A stretch of 46,825 nucleotides of DNA, from the NCBI GenBank assembly GCA_007115975.1, contig SKJJ01000147.1, positions 1-46,825 on the forward strand. Reading direction: 5' to 3'. The position numbers and the translations under genes were made by a program. Under the pieces are notes generated by a model. That model worked only from the letters and a program-made list of their open reading frames with translations. It searched no databases and had not been told where the DNA came from. Origin of the DNA: Chitinispirillum sp. Lineage in GTDB: Bacteria; Fibrobacterota; Chitinivibrionia; Chitinivibrionales; Chitinispirillaceae. This document shows positions 16,544 through 24,575 of the stretch, one piece after another. The stretch's first letter is position 1. Every line of letters starts with the position of its first letter.

Positions 16544-16943
16544 AAGTATTCGCACCAACTGGGTGAAACAACGCTTTCTGACATCTAAGGTGAGAGAGCC
16601 TTGTTTATTACCAATTGCCCCTGGGCCACTGGAGAGAAGCTCTGCACTGAAATCCCCAACGATACCCTTTGTGCCAGGGGGGGCTTACGGCTTATATTTA
16701 GCTATATTTGCAATACCGGATGATCTCCCGGCAGTACAAAATTCCTGCGCCGTTAGTTCAACGATAGATTGACATAAAAAGAGCGTTGCAGTACATCTGA
16801 GCTCTGTTGGATGAAAAGTTGCTCTTTTATGTAAGGAAACGAAAGGGTTGGGAAAAAGGCAGATAGCAATCCCTCATAGTTGCACGGAGCTAAACTTTGC
16901 CCGAAAACTATGGGGGACGACACGTAGGTATTCTTAACGGAAA
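16544..16943. other. 400-base structured spacer between convergent trxB and rseP
   Basis: No supported gene. Three stem-loops follow one another. GCCCCTGG..CAC (16617-16629) pairs with GTGCCAGGGG..C (16671-16684). CATAAAAAGAGC (16773-16784) pairs with GCTCTTTTATG (16821-16831, one bulged A). CCCTCATAGTT (16871-16881) pairs with AACTATGGGGG (16906-16916, one G-U). A plus-strand frame runs open to 16772 from within trxB, and the minus strand from about 16760 to 16544 is open with one stop, but neither has a start signal. The stems may be terminators for the two convergent genes or a repeat/structured RNA. Confidence 0.5.
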
Positions 16944-18278
16944 CTAATTAAATATGCGCAACAGTTCCGGTAACCTTCTCACATCATTGAAGCTCACGAA
17001 TATAAAGAGCGCAAGAAAAAAGAGCAGTGCATATTTATTTATTTTTGCCTGATTTTCTGGTGCAAGCGGTTTTTTCCTTACCGCCTCCAGCCCCAAGAAG
17101 AACAGTAGTCCTCCATCGGTTATCACCAGTGGCATCAGATTGAGCACTGCAAGGTTGATCCCGATAAGTGCCATAAAGTTAAGAATAGGGGAGAGGCCCT
17201 GCATTGCCATCATGCCGGATGCGGGAATGATACCCAGAGGTCCGGCGAGTTGATTTGCCGAAACCTGCCCTGAGACCAGTTGCCCTATTACAGTGAAAAT
17301 CATCGTTGTATACTCCCATGATTTCCCAATACTCATCGGTATGGCTGCAAGAGGTGAATACCGGACCACCTCTGTTTCAGGAGCAGCCACTCTGATGCCA
17401 ATATAATAATTCTGTTCAGTGCTGTCGAAGGCTGCGGTAATGGATTTTGACAGTATAGCATTGTTGCGCTTGATGGTAAAAGAGAAGGGGTGCTGGTTGG
17501 CATCCTGGTCATTTATAATGGCTGAAAGGTGAAAGAATGAGTGGACCGTTTCTCCATTTATGGCAATGACTGAATCATTTGCCTCAAGACTGGCGTTGTC
17601 TGCAGGTGAGTCGGGGTGTACATCTCCTATGACTGCAGGCACCGGGGGCAGAAGCCCACCCATTGGCTCAGCGGGAAACCCTCCATCGCCATAGCTGATA
17701 GCAAGAGTTTCGTTATACAGGGAACCGTTTCTGAGTACGGTAATGTCGTACTGCTGTTTTTGGCGTGTAAAATGGGTTTCAATATCATCCCATGAGCCTG
17801 CAGCATGGTTATCGATTGAAATTATGCTGTCACCGGCAAGCAGTCCTGCCTCCTGAGCGGCGGAGTTGGGGCTCACCCCACCAATAGTAAGGTTATCCAT
17901 ATAAATGGGACGACCCACACCGTAGATGAAAATGAACCACAGAAGAATAAATGCAAAGATTAAATTGGCTACAGGCCCAGCCACTGCAACAACCGCCCGT
18001 TGCCAAACCGGCTTAGCGTTAAACTCATCAGGAGAACCACTGCTCTGCTCTTCAGGGTTGTCCCCTGCCATTCGCACGTAACCTCCAAAAGGGATGGTGC
18101 TTATGCGGTATTCAGTGTCTCCGTAGACCCTTTTGAACAAAGGTGCACCAAATCCGATTGAGAATGTCAGCACTCTTATTTTACATGCTTTGGCAGCGAA
18201 AAAGTGTCCAAGTTCATGAACCAACACCAAAATACCAAGTATGAGCAGGCCGATTGCAATTGAAAACAGTAGTGTCAC
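16944..18278 (-). CDS. rseP: RIP-family zinc metalloprotease (site-2 protease)
   Basis: This 444-residue intramembrane protease has the His21-Glu22-x-x-His25 zinc motif in the first membrane segment. It also has the distal Asn-Leu-Met-Pro-x-x-x-x-Asp-Gly-Gly motif near residue 390 that supplies the third ligand. Two PDZ-like domains lie between (about 110-290), as in E. coli RseP, which cuts anti-sigma factors and leftover signal peptides. The start is GTG at 18278, overlapping the dxr TGA (GTGA), with an AAGGTG site upstream. It ends the minus-strand uppS-cdsA-dxr-rseP run, the usual bacterial order. An HtrA protease that could make the first cut is encoded at 9709-10932. Confidence 0.93.
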   Translation of the reverse strand: MTLLFSIAIGLLILGILVLVHELGHFFAAKACKIRVLTFSIGFGAPLFKRVYGDTEYRISTIPFGGYVRMAGDNPEEQSSGSPDEFNAKPVWQRAVVAVAGPVANLIFAFILLWFIFIYGVGRPIYMDNLTIGGVSPNSAAQEAGLLAGDSIISIDNHAAGSWDDIETHFTRQKQQYDITVLRNGSLYNETLAISYGDGGFPAEPMGGLLPPVPAVIGDVHPDSPADNASLEANDSVIAINGETVHSFFHLSAIINDQDANQHPFSFTIKRNNAILSKSITAAFDSTEQNYYIGIRVAAPETEVVRYSPLAAIPMSIGKSWEYTTMIFTVIGQLVSGQVSANQLAGPLGIIPASGMMAMQGLSPILNFMALIGINLAVLNLMPLVITDGGLLFFLGLEAVRKKPLAPENQAKINKYALLFFLALFIFVSFNDVRRLPELLRIFN

Positions 18279-19435
18279 AGTTTACACACCTTTACTTTAT
18301 AGTCGTTTAAGATACGTTGACGGGTCTCTGTGTCTGCCAGTTCAATGGTTTCTATTGAATCTGCATCCACAACCTTGTGATTACGCAAAGCCCATTCCAC
18401 TAATTGCGCAATATCGGTAAAAGCTATTTTTCCACCCAAAAACAGCTCAACGGCAACTTCATTGGCCGCATTGAGCACTGCCGGAGCGGTCCCACCGGCT
18501 TCTCCGGCTTCAATACAGTGTCTCAGGCAGGGAAATTTTCCCATATCCGGCTCGAAAAACTCAAGATTGCCAATTTCAGCTAGACTTAGTCTCTTACCCT
18601 TTATTGGGAGTCGTTGAGGAAAGGTAAAAGCGTACTGAATTGGCAGCTCCATATCCGGCAATCCCAGCTGTGCCATCACCGCTCCGTCATGAAACTCAAC
18701 CAGTGAGTGAATGATAGATTGGGGGTGAATACACACCTTCAGTTTCGAATAGGGGAGTGCAAACAGGTGATGTGCCTCTATCACCTCAAAACCCTTATTC
18801 ATAAGTGTCGATGAATCGATGGTGATCTTGTTTCCCATCTGCCATGTCGGATGATTCAGTGCATCCTCTTTGGTTATTGAGTGGAACAAATCAGATGGCA
18901 CTTCACGAAAAGGTCCCCCGGAAGCGGTAAGGATAATCGACTCTACCGCACCCGCCTGTTCTCCGTTAAGGCATTGAAGAATGGCACTGTGTTCACTGTC
19001 CACAGGTATAAGGCTGCCATTACCGCTTTTAATGAGGCTGTTTATAAGATCTCCACCAATTACAAGGCTCTCCTTGTTTGCCAGTGCAACTCTTTTATTC
19101 CTCTGGAGAGCCCTGACTGTCGACCTGAAACCCGCTGCACCAACCAGAGCATTTAAAAGAATGTCAAACTCGGTCTCCTCAACCATCTCTTCAAGTGAAT
19201 CAAATACCTTTACTCTGTTTTTGTAGTCGTATTTCAGGGTTTTTGCTTTTTCAGGGTCGGCGATATAACAACATCCAGGGTTAAACTCATCGATTTGTGA
19301 TTTTAAAAGCTGGAGATTATTCCCGGCTGCAAGCCCTGCGACCTGAAACTCTTCCCTAAATCGCCTCACACAGTTGCAGGTATTTTTTCCAATAGATCCG
19401 GTTGATCCAAGCAGCAGTATTTTTTTAGATCGCAT
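18275..19435 (-). CDS. dxr: 1-deoxy-D-xylulose 5-phosphate reductoisomerase
   Basis: The 386-residue enzyme makes 2-C-methyl-D-erythritol 4-phosphate in the MEP isoprenoid pathway, using NADPH. It has the N-terminal Gly-Ser-Thr-Gly-Ser-Ile-Gly nucleotide motif (9-15), Leu-Ala-Asn-Lys-Glu-Ser-Leu-Val, the metal-binding Pro-Val-Asp-Ser-Glu-His-Ser-Ala-Ile, and Gly-Leu-Pro-Asp-Met-Glu-Leu-Pro-Ile-Gln-Tyr-Ala. Length is normal. It begins six bases after cdsA ends and overlaps rseP by four bases. The pathway feeds the neighbouring uppS. Confidence 0.96.
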   Translation of the reverse strand: MRSKKILLLGSTGSIGKNTCNCVRRFREEFQVAGLAAGNNLQLLKSQIDEFNPGCCYIADPEKAKTLKYDYKNRVKVFDSLEEMVEETEFDILLNALVGAAGFRSTVRALQRNKRVALANKESLVIGGDLINSLIKSGNGSLIPVDSEHSAILQCLNGEQAGAVESIILTASGGPFREVPSDLFHSITKEDALNHPTWQMGNKITIDSSTLMNKGFEVIEAHHLFALPYSKLKVCIHPQSIIHSLVEFHDGAVMAQLGLPDMELPIQYAFTFPQRLPIKGKRLSLAEIGNLEFFEPDMGKFPCLRHCIEAGEAGGTAPAVLNAANEVAVELFLGGKIAFTDIAQLVEWALRNHKVVDADSIETIELADTETRQRILNDYKVKVCKL

Positions 19436-19441
19436 AGTAGT

Positions 19442-20338
19442 TTATCCCAGATAGATCCTGGTTACAATCCATGAAAAAAGATATATGATCGGAGCGGTGA
19501 AAAACACACTGTCAAATCGGTCAAGAACTCCACCATGGCCCGGTATTATGTCTGATGCGTCTTTTACTTTAAAGTACCGTTTCATCAGGGAAACCAAAAG
19601 ATCGCCGGTTTGGGCAGAGATACCTATCAGTATTCCAAGTATGGGGCCTAGTATCAACGGGAAAACCGGGTTTTTAAGAAACATCCAACCAATGGTGACT
19701 ATCACAATTGAAGAGAGCAGGCCCGCTACACTGCCCTCAACTGTTTTGCTGGGGCTGATGCTGGAGAAGTGATGTTTGCCCCAGAAATTCCCTGCAAAAT
19801 ATGCTCCCGTATCACAGAGAAAAACTGCAGCAAGCACTACTATGATTCCAAGCTGAGAAAGCATTGTGGGTGCAGGAGTTGAAAAAATGTTCTGAAAAGG
19901 GGCGTGATACAGGCTTAAAAGCGAAACAGAAGCGATGTTTAGAAAAATAGTGCCGCTGAAGAGAAGACTTGCACGAACCCAACGACGGCTTTTATCCCGT
20001 TTACCCCAGAAAAATGCCTCTATTGCAACGAAAACAAGTAAAACGTAAATAGAGAGCACTCCTGGAGGAATCGGCTCTCTGCTAAGGAACAGGGCGATCT
20101 GGGAGCCTATCCAAACATAGCTCAACCAAAAAGCATTTACCGGATAGAGACGGCTAAGCATTCTGGTATACTCATACACAGCAAGCATTATGAGAATTGT
20201 TGCCAGTAATTGTCCGGGGTAGATAACCGCTACACGGGTTGGGAGTATGGAGATGTCTGAATTAATCACCCACCAGCCCAGCGGTACAGCCCACAATACA
20301 AACAATAACCGTTTCTTTAGGTTGGTCCAGTTGATCAT
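19442..20338 (-). CDS. cdsA: Phosphatidate cytidylyltransferase
   Basis: This integral membrane enzyme makes CDP-diacylglycerol from CTP and phosphatidate. I place the start at the ATG 20338, which overlaps the uppS stop in an ATGA and has an AAAGG site just upstream. A longer in-frame extension to 20422 would lie entirely inside uppS. The resulting 298-residue protein has about seven to eight hydrophobic segments and the full family signature near the C-terminus: Ser-Leu-Met-Lys-Arg, then Lys-Asp-x-Ser-Asp-Ile-Ile-Pro-Gly-His-Gly-Gly-Val, then Leu-Asp-Arg-Phe-Asp-Ser. It feeds the CDP-alcohol phosphatidyltransferase. Confidence 0.94.
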   Translation of the reverse strand: MINWTNLKKRLLFVLWAVPLGWWVINSDISILPTRVAVIYPGQLLATILIMLAVYEYTRMLSRLYPVNAFWLSYVWIGSQIALFLSREPIPPGVLSIYVLLVFVAIEAFFWGKRDKSRRWVRASLLFSGTIFLNIASVSLLSLYHAPFQNIFSTPAPTMLSQLGIIVVLAAVFLCDTGAYFAGNFWGKHHFSSISPSKTVEGSVAGLLSSIVIVTIGWMFLKNPVFPLILGPILGILIGISAQTGDLLVSLMKRYFKVKDASDIIPGHGGVLDRFDSVFFTAPIIYLFSWIVTRIYLG

Positions 20339-21039
20339 TCTTTGACCTTTCCGAATCTTCGCTCTCTTTTGTTGAAATCGTCTATTGCTGTTTGTAGACT
20401 TGCCTTGTTGAAATCTGGCCACAGTGTATCGGTTATGTAAAACTCAGAATAGGCTGATTGCCAAAGGAGGAAATTGCTGATTCTGCAATCGCCACCGGTT
20501 CTGATAATTAAATCCGGGTCAGGAACATCGCGGGTGTAGAGATACCTGCTGAAAATCTCTTCATCAAGAGTATCAATCAGTTGCGGGTCATTAATGGCAT
20601 CCAGAGCAAACTTGCGTGCCGCATTGACCAACTCGTTGCGTCCGCCATAATTAATAGCGAGTATAAGGTTTAGCCCGGTGTTGTTTTGGGTGTTCTCAAT
20701 GCCATGCATCAGTTCATTTTTTGTTTTGGGAGGGAGCCTGCTTATATCTCCCACGGTACTGAGGCGGACGTTATTTGCATTAAGGCTGTTGAGTTCCCTT
20801 TTAGTCATTTCCACCAGAAGATCCATGAGCATAGATACTTCACGAGTAGGCCGTCCCCAGTTTTCCACCGAAAAGACGTAAATGGTCAGGAAGGAAACCC
20901 CAAGTTCACCACAACTTCGCACTATGTCACGGGTAGCTTTTGTGCCGGCACGATGTCCTGCAGTGCGGGGAAGTCCTCTGTTTCGGGCCCATCGACCGTT
21001 TCCATCCATGATAATTCCTATATGTCGGGGAATGCTCAT
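20335..21039 (-). CDS. uppS: Isoprenyl (undecaprenyl) diphosphate synthase
   Basis: This cis-prenyltransferase builds the lipid carrier for cell-wall synthesis. From the ATG at 21039 it is 234 residues. Motifs are His-Ile-Gly-Ile-Ile-Met-Asp12-Gly-Asn-Gly-Arg-Trp-Ala with the catalytic Asp12, Gly-His-x-Ala-Gly, Tyr-Val-Phe-Ser-Val-Glu-Asn-Trp-x-Arg-Pro, and Asp-Pro-Asp-Leu-Ile-Ile-Arg-Thr-Gly-Gly near the C-terminus. A TTG six bases upstream (21045) sits closer to the GAAGGG ribosome site (five bases) and could also be used; the difference is two residues. It is preceded by a small membrane-protein gene and overlaps cdsA. Confidence 0.95.
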   Translation of the reverse strand: MSIPRHIGIIMDGNGRWARNRGLPRTAGHRAGTKATRDIVRSCGELGVSFLTIYVFSVENWGRPTREVSMLMDLLVEMTKRELNSLNANNVRLSTVGDISRLPPKTKNELMHGIENTQNNTGLNLILAINYGGRNELVNAARKFALDAINDPQLIDTLDEEIFSRYLYTRDVPDPDLIIRTGGDCRISNFLLWQSAYSEFYITDTLWPDFNKASLQTAIDDFNKRERRFGKVKE

Positions 21040-21088
21040 ATACAAAGAAACCCTTCTGTTTGGAGCTGGCGGAATGTGAAAAAATGTG

Positions 21089-21241
21089 TCAAAATGGGCT
21101 GAAATATGGTTTGAACCAGTAAAACAACTCTGTTTTGGGAAGTCCTTGTGACCTCGTAGCAGAGTAGAAGGCCAACACGGTAGTTAAAATCCCAAAGACT
21201 GTAAATATAAATAATTGCAAAGTAGATAGAGCCAATAACAT
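21089..21241 (-). CDS. Small 50-residue membrane protein between frr and uppS
   Basis: An ATG at 21241 opens a 50-codon frame that ends in TGA at 21089, 49 bases before uppS. The first 25 residues are strongly hydrophobic (Leu-Phe-Ile-Phe-Thr-Val-Phe-Gly-Ile-Leu), forming one membrane segment. Then comes Tyr-Ser-Ala-Thr-Arg-Ser-Gln and an aromatic tail (Leu-Phe-Tyr-Trp-Phe-Lys-Pro-Tyr-Phe). The composition is protein-like and the segment fills the space between the frr terminator and uppS. The ribosome site is weak (AAAGAAG). I recognise no family. It may be a real short gene of the uppS operon or a chance frame. Confidence 0.45.
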   Translation of the reverse strand: MLLALSTLQLFIFTVFGILTTVLAFYSATRSQGLPKTELFYWFKPYFSPF

Positions 21242-21269
21242 GGCTTCTTTTGGGAGCAAGCTAAGCACA

Positions 21270-21310
21270 AAAAAAAAGACATACTCAGAGAGGGTATGTC
21301 TTTTTTTTCT
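21270..21310 (-). terminator. Rho-independent terminator after frr
   Basis: AGACATAC (21277-21284) pairs with GTATGTCT (21294-21301) around a nine-base loop. Runs of A before and T after mean a U-tract follows the stem on both strands. It lies 17 bases after the frr stop, so it separates the rplM-to-frr run from uppS-cdsA-dxr-rseP. Confidence 0.85.
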
Positions 21311-21326
21311 CGAATTCCAGAGACAC

Positions 21327-21890
21327 TCAGATTTCCATGATCTCTTTCTCTTTTACGGCGAGGATTTCATCAACCTGTTTTATGTTTTTGTCGGTAATTT
21401 TCTGGATCTCCTCTAAACCCTTCTTCTCATCGTCCTGGGTGATTACCTTCTCTTTTTCTGCCTTTTTGAGCCGTTCATTTGAATCACGGCGTATATTTCT
21501 CATTGCAACTTTGCTCTCTTCTGCGATTTTTCTGCAATTTTTGTAGAGATCTTTACGCCTCTCCTCTGAAAGCGGCGGAATAGGGAGTCTCACCATATTG
21601 CCGTCATTTTGAGGATTAAGCCCCAAATCAGAGCTCAAAATCGCCTTTTCTATCGCCTGAAGCATACTTTTTTCCCACGGCTGTACAAAAATCATTCTTG
21701 CATCAGGGATAGAGATGTTTGCAACCTGACTGATTGGCGCTGGCGATCCGTAATAATCAACATTCACCCCATCAAGCAAAGCGGGGGTAGCGCGACCGGT
21801 TCTGATACGAGAAAAATCCTTTTTAAGGCTTTCCAGCGTCTTTTGCATCTTGAGATCTGTTTCCTTTTGTATCGCTGCAATTTCTTCCAC
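21327..21890 (-). CDS. frr: Ribosome recycling factor
   Basis: The factor splits post-termination ribosomes together with EF-G. An AGGAGG site, lying inside the 3' end of pyrH, is five bases before a GTG at 21890. A TTG 18 bases further upstream would put this site inside the gene, so I choose GTG. The 187-residue product has the family core Ile-Arg-Thr-Gly-Arg-Ala-x-Pro-Ala-Leu-Leu-Asp, the Ile-x-x-Pro-Asp-Ala-Arg-Met segment, Leu-Gly-Leu-Asn-Pro-Gln-Asn-Asp-Gly, and the long C-terminal helix with Arg-Asn-Ile-Arg-Arg-Asp. The start is two bases after the pyrH TAA. Confidence 0.95.
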   Translation of the reverse strand: MEEIAAIQKETDLKMQKTLESLKKDFSRIRTGRATPALLDGVNVDYYGSPAPISQVANISIPDARMIFVQPWEKSMLQAIEKAILSSDLGLNPQNDGNMVRLPIPPLSEERRKDLYKNCRKIAEESKVAMRNIRRDSNERLKKAEKEKVITQDDEKKGLEEIQKITDKNIKQVDEILAVKEKEIMEI

Positions 21891-21891
21891 A

Positions 21892-22605
21892 TTATCCTCC
21901 TGTTTCAATTATTGAGCCGACTGTTTCTCCCTCGATGCATCTTTTTAAATTCCCTTTCTCCAGCAACTTAAAGATGATAATGGGAATCTTCTGTTCCATG
22001 CAGAAGGAAAAGGCGGTGGCATCCATCACTTTTAGGTTTCTTGAAAGAGCTTCTGCGTGAGAGATTTTGTCAAACCGTGCGGCATCAGGATTTTTCATCG
22101 GATCGCTGTCATATATTCCATCAACCTTTGTCGCCTTAAGGATAACATCGGCGCCGATTTCAGCACAGCGCAATGCTGCTGCCGTGTCGGTAGTGAAAAA
22201 CGGATTTCCTGTTCCGCCCGCAAGCAGCAGAACCTTTCCTTCACTGAGGTATTGATTTGCTAATCGGGGGGTATAACACTCAGCAGCCTTTTGAGCTTCA
22301 ATGGCAGAGAGTACTTTGGCGGCAACACCATTTTTTTCGAGATACTGCGCAAAACCTATACAATTAATAAGGGTGGCAAGCATACCCATTGTGTCCCCTG
22401 CCACCCTTGAAACTCCATCGGTTGTGGCTCCTCGTAAAAAGTTGCCTCCTCCGATAACGATTGCGGTTTGAATGCCGCTTCTGCTCACATGCGCTATCTC
22501 TGAAGCAACCTGTGCTGAGGTGGCAGGATCTATACCAAAACCATTGCCACCGGCAAGGGCTTCACCTGAGAGTTTAAGCAGTATTCGCTTGAATGCGGGA
22601 TTCAT
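21892..22605 (-). CDS. pyrH: UMP kinase
   Basis: The 237-residue amino-acid-kinase-fold enzyme phosphorylates UMP to UDP. It shows Lys-Leu-Ser-Gly-Glu-Ala-Leu (11-17), Val-Ile-Gly-Gly-Gly-Asn-Phe-Leu-Arg-Gly, Asp-Thr-Met-Gly-Met-Leu-Ala-Thr-x-Ile-Asn, and Lys-Ala-Thr-Lys-Val-Asp-Gly-Ile-Tyr-Asp-Ser-Asp-Pro, all diagnostic. It starts eight bases after tsf ends, with the GAGGG of the tsf 3' end as a likely ribosome site, and is followed directly by frr. UDP is needed for the UDP-sugars of cell-wall synthesis. Confidence 0.96.
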   Translation of the reverse strand: MNPAFKRILLKLSGEALAGGNGFGIDPATSAQVASEIAHVSRSGIQTAIVIGGGNFLRGATTDGVSRVAGDTMGMLATLINCIGFAQYLEKNGVAAKVLSAIEAQKAAECYTPRLANQYLSEGKVLLLAGGTGNPFFTTDTAAALRCAEIGADVILKATKVDGIYDSDPMKNPDAARFDKISHAEALSRNLKVMDATAFSFCMEQKIPIIIFKLLEKGNLKRCIEGETVGSIIETGG

Positions 22606-22612
22606 CCGTTAT

Positions 22613-23494
22613 TTATCCCTCACCACCAAGTTCAAATCGTGCAAAAGAGATCGGCTTAATCGTGCAATTAAGCTCTTTTTCTACATCAGCAACTATGCTG
22701 GCGACACTGACATCAGGAGTTCTGATAAAACCCTGCTCTAAAAGTGTCATCTCCTGGAAAAATTTGGTTAGCTTTCCTTCGACTATTCTGTCCCAGATTT
22801 TTTCCGGTTTGCCGGAACTTTGTGCCTGAGTGAAATAGATCTCCTTCTCTTTTGCAATAACATCTTTTGAAATACTGTCACGATCTACAGCAATAGGATT
22901 AGCTGCAGCAATCTGCATTGCAAGGTCTTTGCCAAGTCTGGCTAACTGTTCTGATTGCAAGGCATCCTCTTTATCAGCATGTAGTTTGATCAGAACACCA
23001 ATTTTGCCGTCTCCATGAATGTAGGAGAACACATTCTCCTTTGTGGGGTCCTTATCGATTTTAAAGTACCTTCTGAAAGAGATGTTTTCACCAATTTTGC
23101 CCACAAGCTCTGTTACTCTTGCTTCAACAGTAACATTTCCCAGCTCGGGAGTGGTGATCTGCAGTGCTTCATCTAAATTTGCTGGCTTTTTGTCTAACAA
23201 CAGATCCCCAAGGATCTGGATAAAGCTCTGAAAGTCCTCGTTTCTTGCAACAAAGTCGGTTTCAGAATTTACTTCATACAGTAGTGCTGCTGTAGTATCA
23301 GTGGCGATCGATATCTTACCCTCTTTTGCTGCTTTTCCGGCGCGTTTTGCTGCAGTTGCCTGGCCCTGTTTGCGCAGATTATCAATTGCAACTTCCATCT
23401 CTCCGTTGGCATCTATAAGAGCTTGCTTGCAAATCATCATTCCAAGACCGGTTTTATCTCTTAATTCTTTAACTTTTCCTGCTGAAATCTCCAT
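22613..23494 (-). CDS. tsf: Translation elongation factor Ts
   Basis: The 293-residue factor is the nucleotide-exchange factor for EF-Tu. The N-terminal UBA-like part has Val-Lys-x-Leu-Arg-x-Lys-Thr-Gly-x-Gly-Met-x-x-Cys-Lys-x-Ala-Leu. The core has Ser-Glu-Thr-Asp-Phe-Val-Ala-Arg-Asn-Glu-x-Phe, which holds the EF-Tu-contacting TDFV motif, and Tyr-Ile-His-Gly-Asp-Gly-Lys-Ile-Gly-Val-Leu. A GAAGGAG site lies before the ATG at 23494. It follows rpsB after 92 bases, the common rpsB-tsf pairing. Confidence 0.96.
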   Translation of the reverse strand: MEISAGKVKELRDKTGLGMMICKQALIDANGEMEVAIDNLRKQGQATAAKRAGKAAKEGKISIATDTTAALLYEVNSETDFVARNEDFQSFIQILGDLLLDKKPANLDEALQITTPELGNVTVEARVTELVGKIGENISFRRYFKIDKDPTKENVFSYIHGDGKIGVLIKLHADKEDALQSEQLARLGKDLAMQIAAANPIAVDRDSISKDVIAKEKEIYFTQAQSSGKPEKIWDRIVEGKLTKFFQEMTLLEQGFIRTPDVSVASIVADVEKELNCTIKPISFARFELGGEG

Positions 23495-23586
23495 TTGTAT
23501 ACTCCTTCTATAGCAAAAAACTTGTCCCTGATTATTTTAGGGGCCGGTTGCGTCTCCAGACCCATTAAATATCGAATCGGTCCGGA

Positions 23587-24444
23587 TTACTCTTCTGTTT
23601 TAGAGATCTTTTTGCGGACAACTCGCTTACTTTTCCCTGCAGCCTCTGTGGAAGAGGAATCCTGTTCCTCTTCATTATCCTGAGCAACTTCTGCAGCCTC
23701 AACATCTTTGGCTGAAGACTCCTTTTTTTCTGCAGCTTTCTTCATCTCCTGAGCAGATACCGTTTTAGCTCTCTCCTCGATGATTGCATCACTTATTGCG
23801 GTGATAATCAGCTGTACGGATTTTATTGCATCATCATTGCCGGGAATCGGGTAATCCACTGCATCAGGATCACAGTTTGTATCAACAATTGCACCAATTG
23901 GAACCCCAAGGCGCCTGCCCTCTGCAATCGCAATGTGCTCTTTTATAGTGTCCACAACGAATATAACGGAAGGGAGTGCCCTTACATTGCGAATACCACT
24001 GAGAATAGAGATGAGTTTCTCTTTCTTTTTCCCCATCTGCATCCTCTCTTTTTTAGGGAGGCCCTCCATGGTGCCATCTTGTTCCATCTTTTCGATCTTA
24101 TCCAATTTGGCAATACTTTGACGGATGGTTTGAAAGTTAGTGAGCATCCCTCCAAGCCAGCGCTCGGTGACATAGGGCATCTGGCACCGCTCAGCTTCTT
24201 CTCTTATACAATCTTTAAGCTGTTTTTTGGTACCAACAAAAAGAACCGTACCGCCCCTTTTAACCTCTTCTCGTACTTTATTTAGAAACTTGTCCAGTGT
24301 GGAGAGTGTTTTTCCAAGGTCGATTATATAGATCCCGTTTTTGGGACAAAGAATAAAACGTTTCATTTTGGGGTTCCAGCGCTTTGTCTGGTGTCCGAAA
24401 TGTGTTCCTGCGTCCAGAAGTTCTTGTAGGGTAAGTGAAGACAT
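23587..24444 (-). CDS. rpsB: 30S ribosomal protein S2
   Basis: The 285-residue S2 protein has Leu-Leu-Asp-Ala-Gly-x-His-Phe-Gly-His-Gln-x-x-x-Trp-Asn-Pro-Lys-Met (9-27) and Trp-Leu-Gly-Gly-Met-Leu-Thr-Asn-Phe, both classic. The start is ATG 24444 with AAAGGAG seven bases upstream; a TTG directly before it is not needed. The last 60 residues are an acidic and Lys-rich tail beyond the usual end of S2, probably disordered. A short leader frame ends on the start codon (TGATG) and a stem-forming repeat lies upstream, hinting at translational control. Confidence 0.96.
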   Translation of the reverse strand: MSSLTLQELLDAGTHFGHQTKRWNPKMKRFILCPKNGIYIIDLGKTLSTLDKFLNKVREEVKRGGTVLFVGTKKQLKDCIREEAERCQMPYVTERWLGGMLTNFQTIRQSIAKLDKIEKMEQDGTMEGLPKKERMQMGKKKEKLISILSGIRNVRALPSVIFVVDTIKEHIAIAEGRRLGVPIGAIVDTNCDPDAVDYPIPGNDDAIKSVQLIITAISDAIIEERAKTVSAQEMKKAAEKKESSAKDVEAAEVAQDNEEEQDSSSTEAAGKSKRVVRKKISKTEE

Positions 24445-24530
24445 CAAACGACTCCTTTGTAGGTTGGGTTTAGGCCACCACAGGTATCAATGCAAAAGAA
24501 TATCGCCCATATAACATGGACGACACCCAT
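24444..24530 (-). CDS. Possible 28-codon leader peptide coupled to rpsB
   Basis: An ATG at 24530 with AGGTGA seven bases upstream opens a 28-residue frame (hydrophobic Val-Ile-Trp-Ala-Ile-Phe-Phe-Cys near the start). Its TGA overlaps the rpsB ATG by one base (TGATG). The ribosome site of this frame lies inside a 7-base inverted repeat whose other arm is within the frame. This arrangement could make rpsB translation depend on leader translation, but chance is not excluded. Confidence 0.3.
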   Translation of the reverse strand: MGVVHVIWAIFFCIDTCGGLNPTYKGVV

Positions 24531-24546
24531 CTTCTGCTCACCTGTG
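24479..24546 (-). promoter_or_regulatory. Inverted repeat in the rpsB leader that could hide a ribosome site
   Basis: On the minus strand CACAGGT (24546-24540) and ACCTGTG (24485-24479) can pair across about 54 bases. The upstream arm includes the Shine-Dalgarno AGGT of the leader frame. S2-dependent control of rpsB leaders is known in other bacteria, by different structures. Its use here is inference. Confidence 0.3.
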
Positions 24547-24575
24547 TGTGAATTTTTATAGTTAGGATACTGCTA

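Noticed and set aside
16416-16772. Plus-strand frame starting inside trxB and running into the spacer
   Set aside because: It begins within trxB in another frame, has no start signal, and its composition is not protein-like in the trxB part.
23935-24285. 116-codon plus-strand frame opposite rpsB
   Set aside because: Fully antisense to a well-conserved ribosomal protein gene; explained by codon structure of rpsB.
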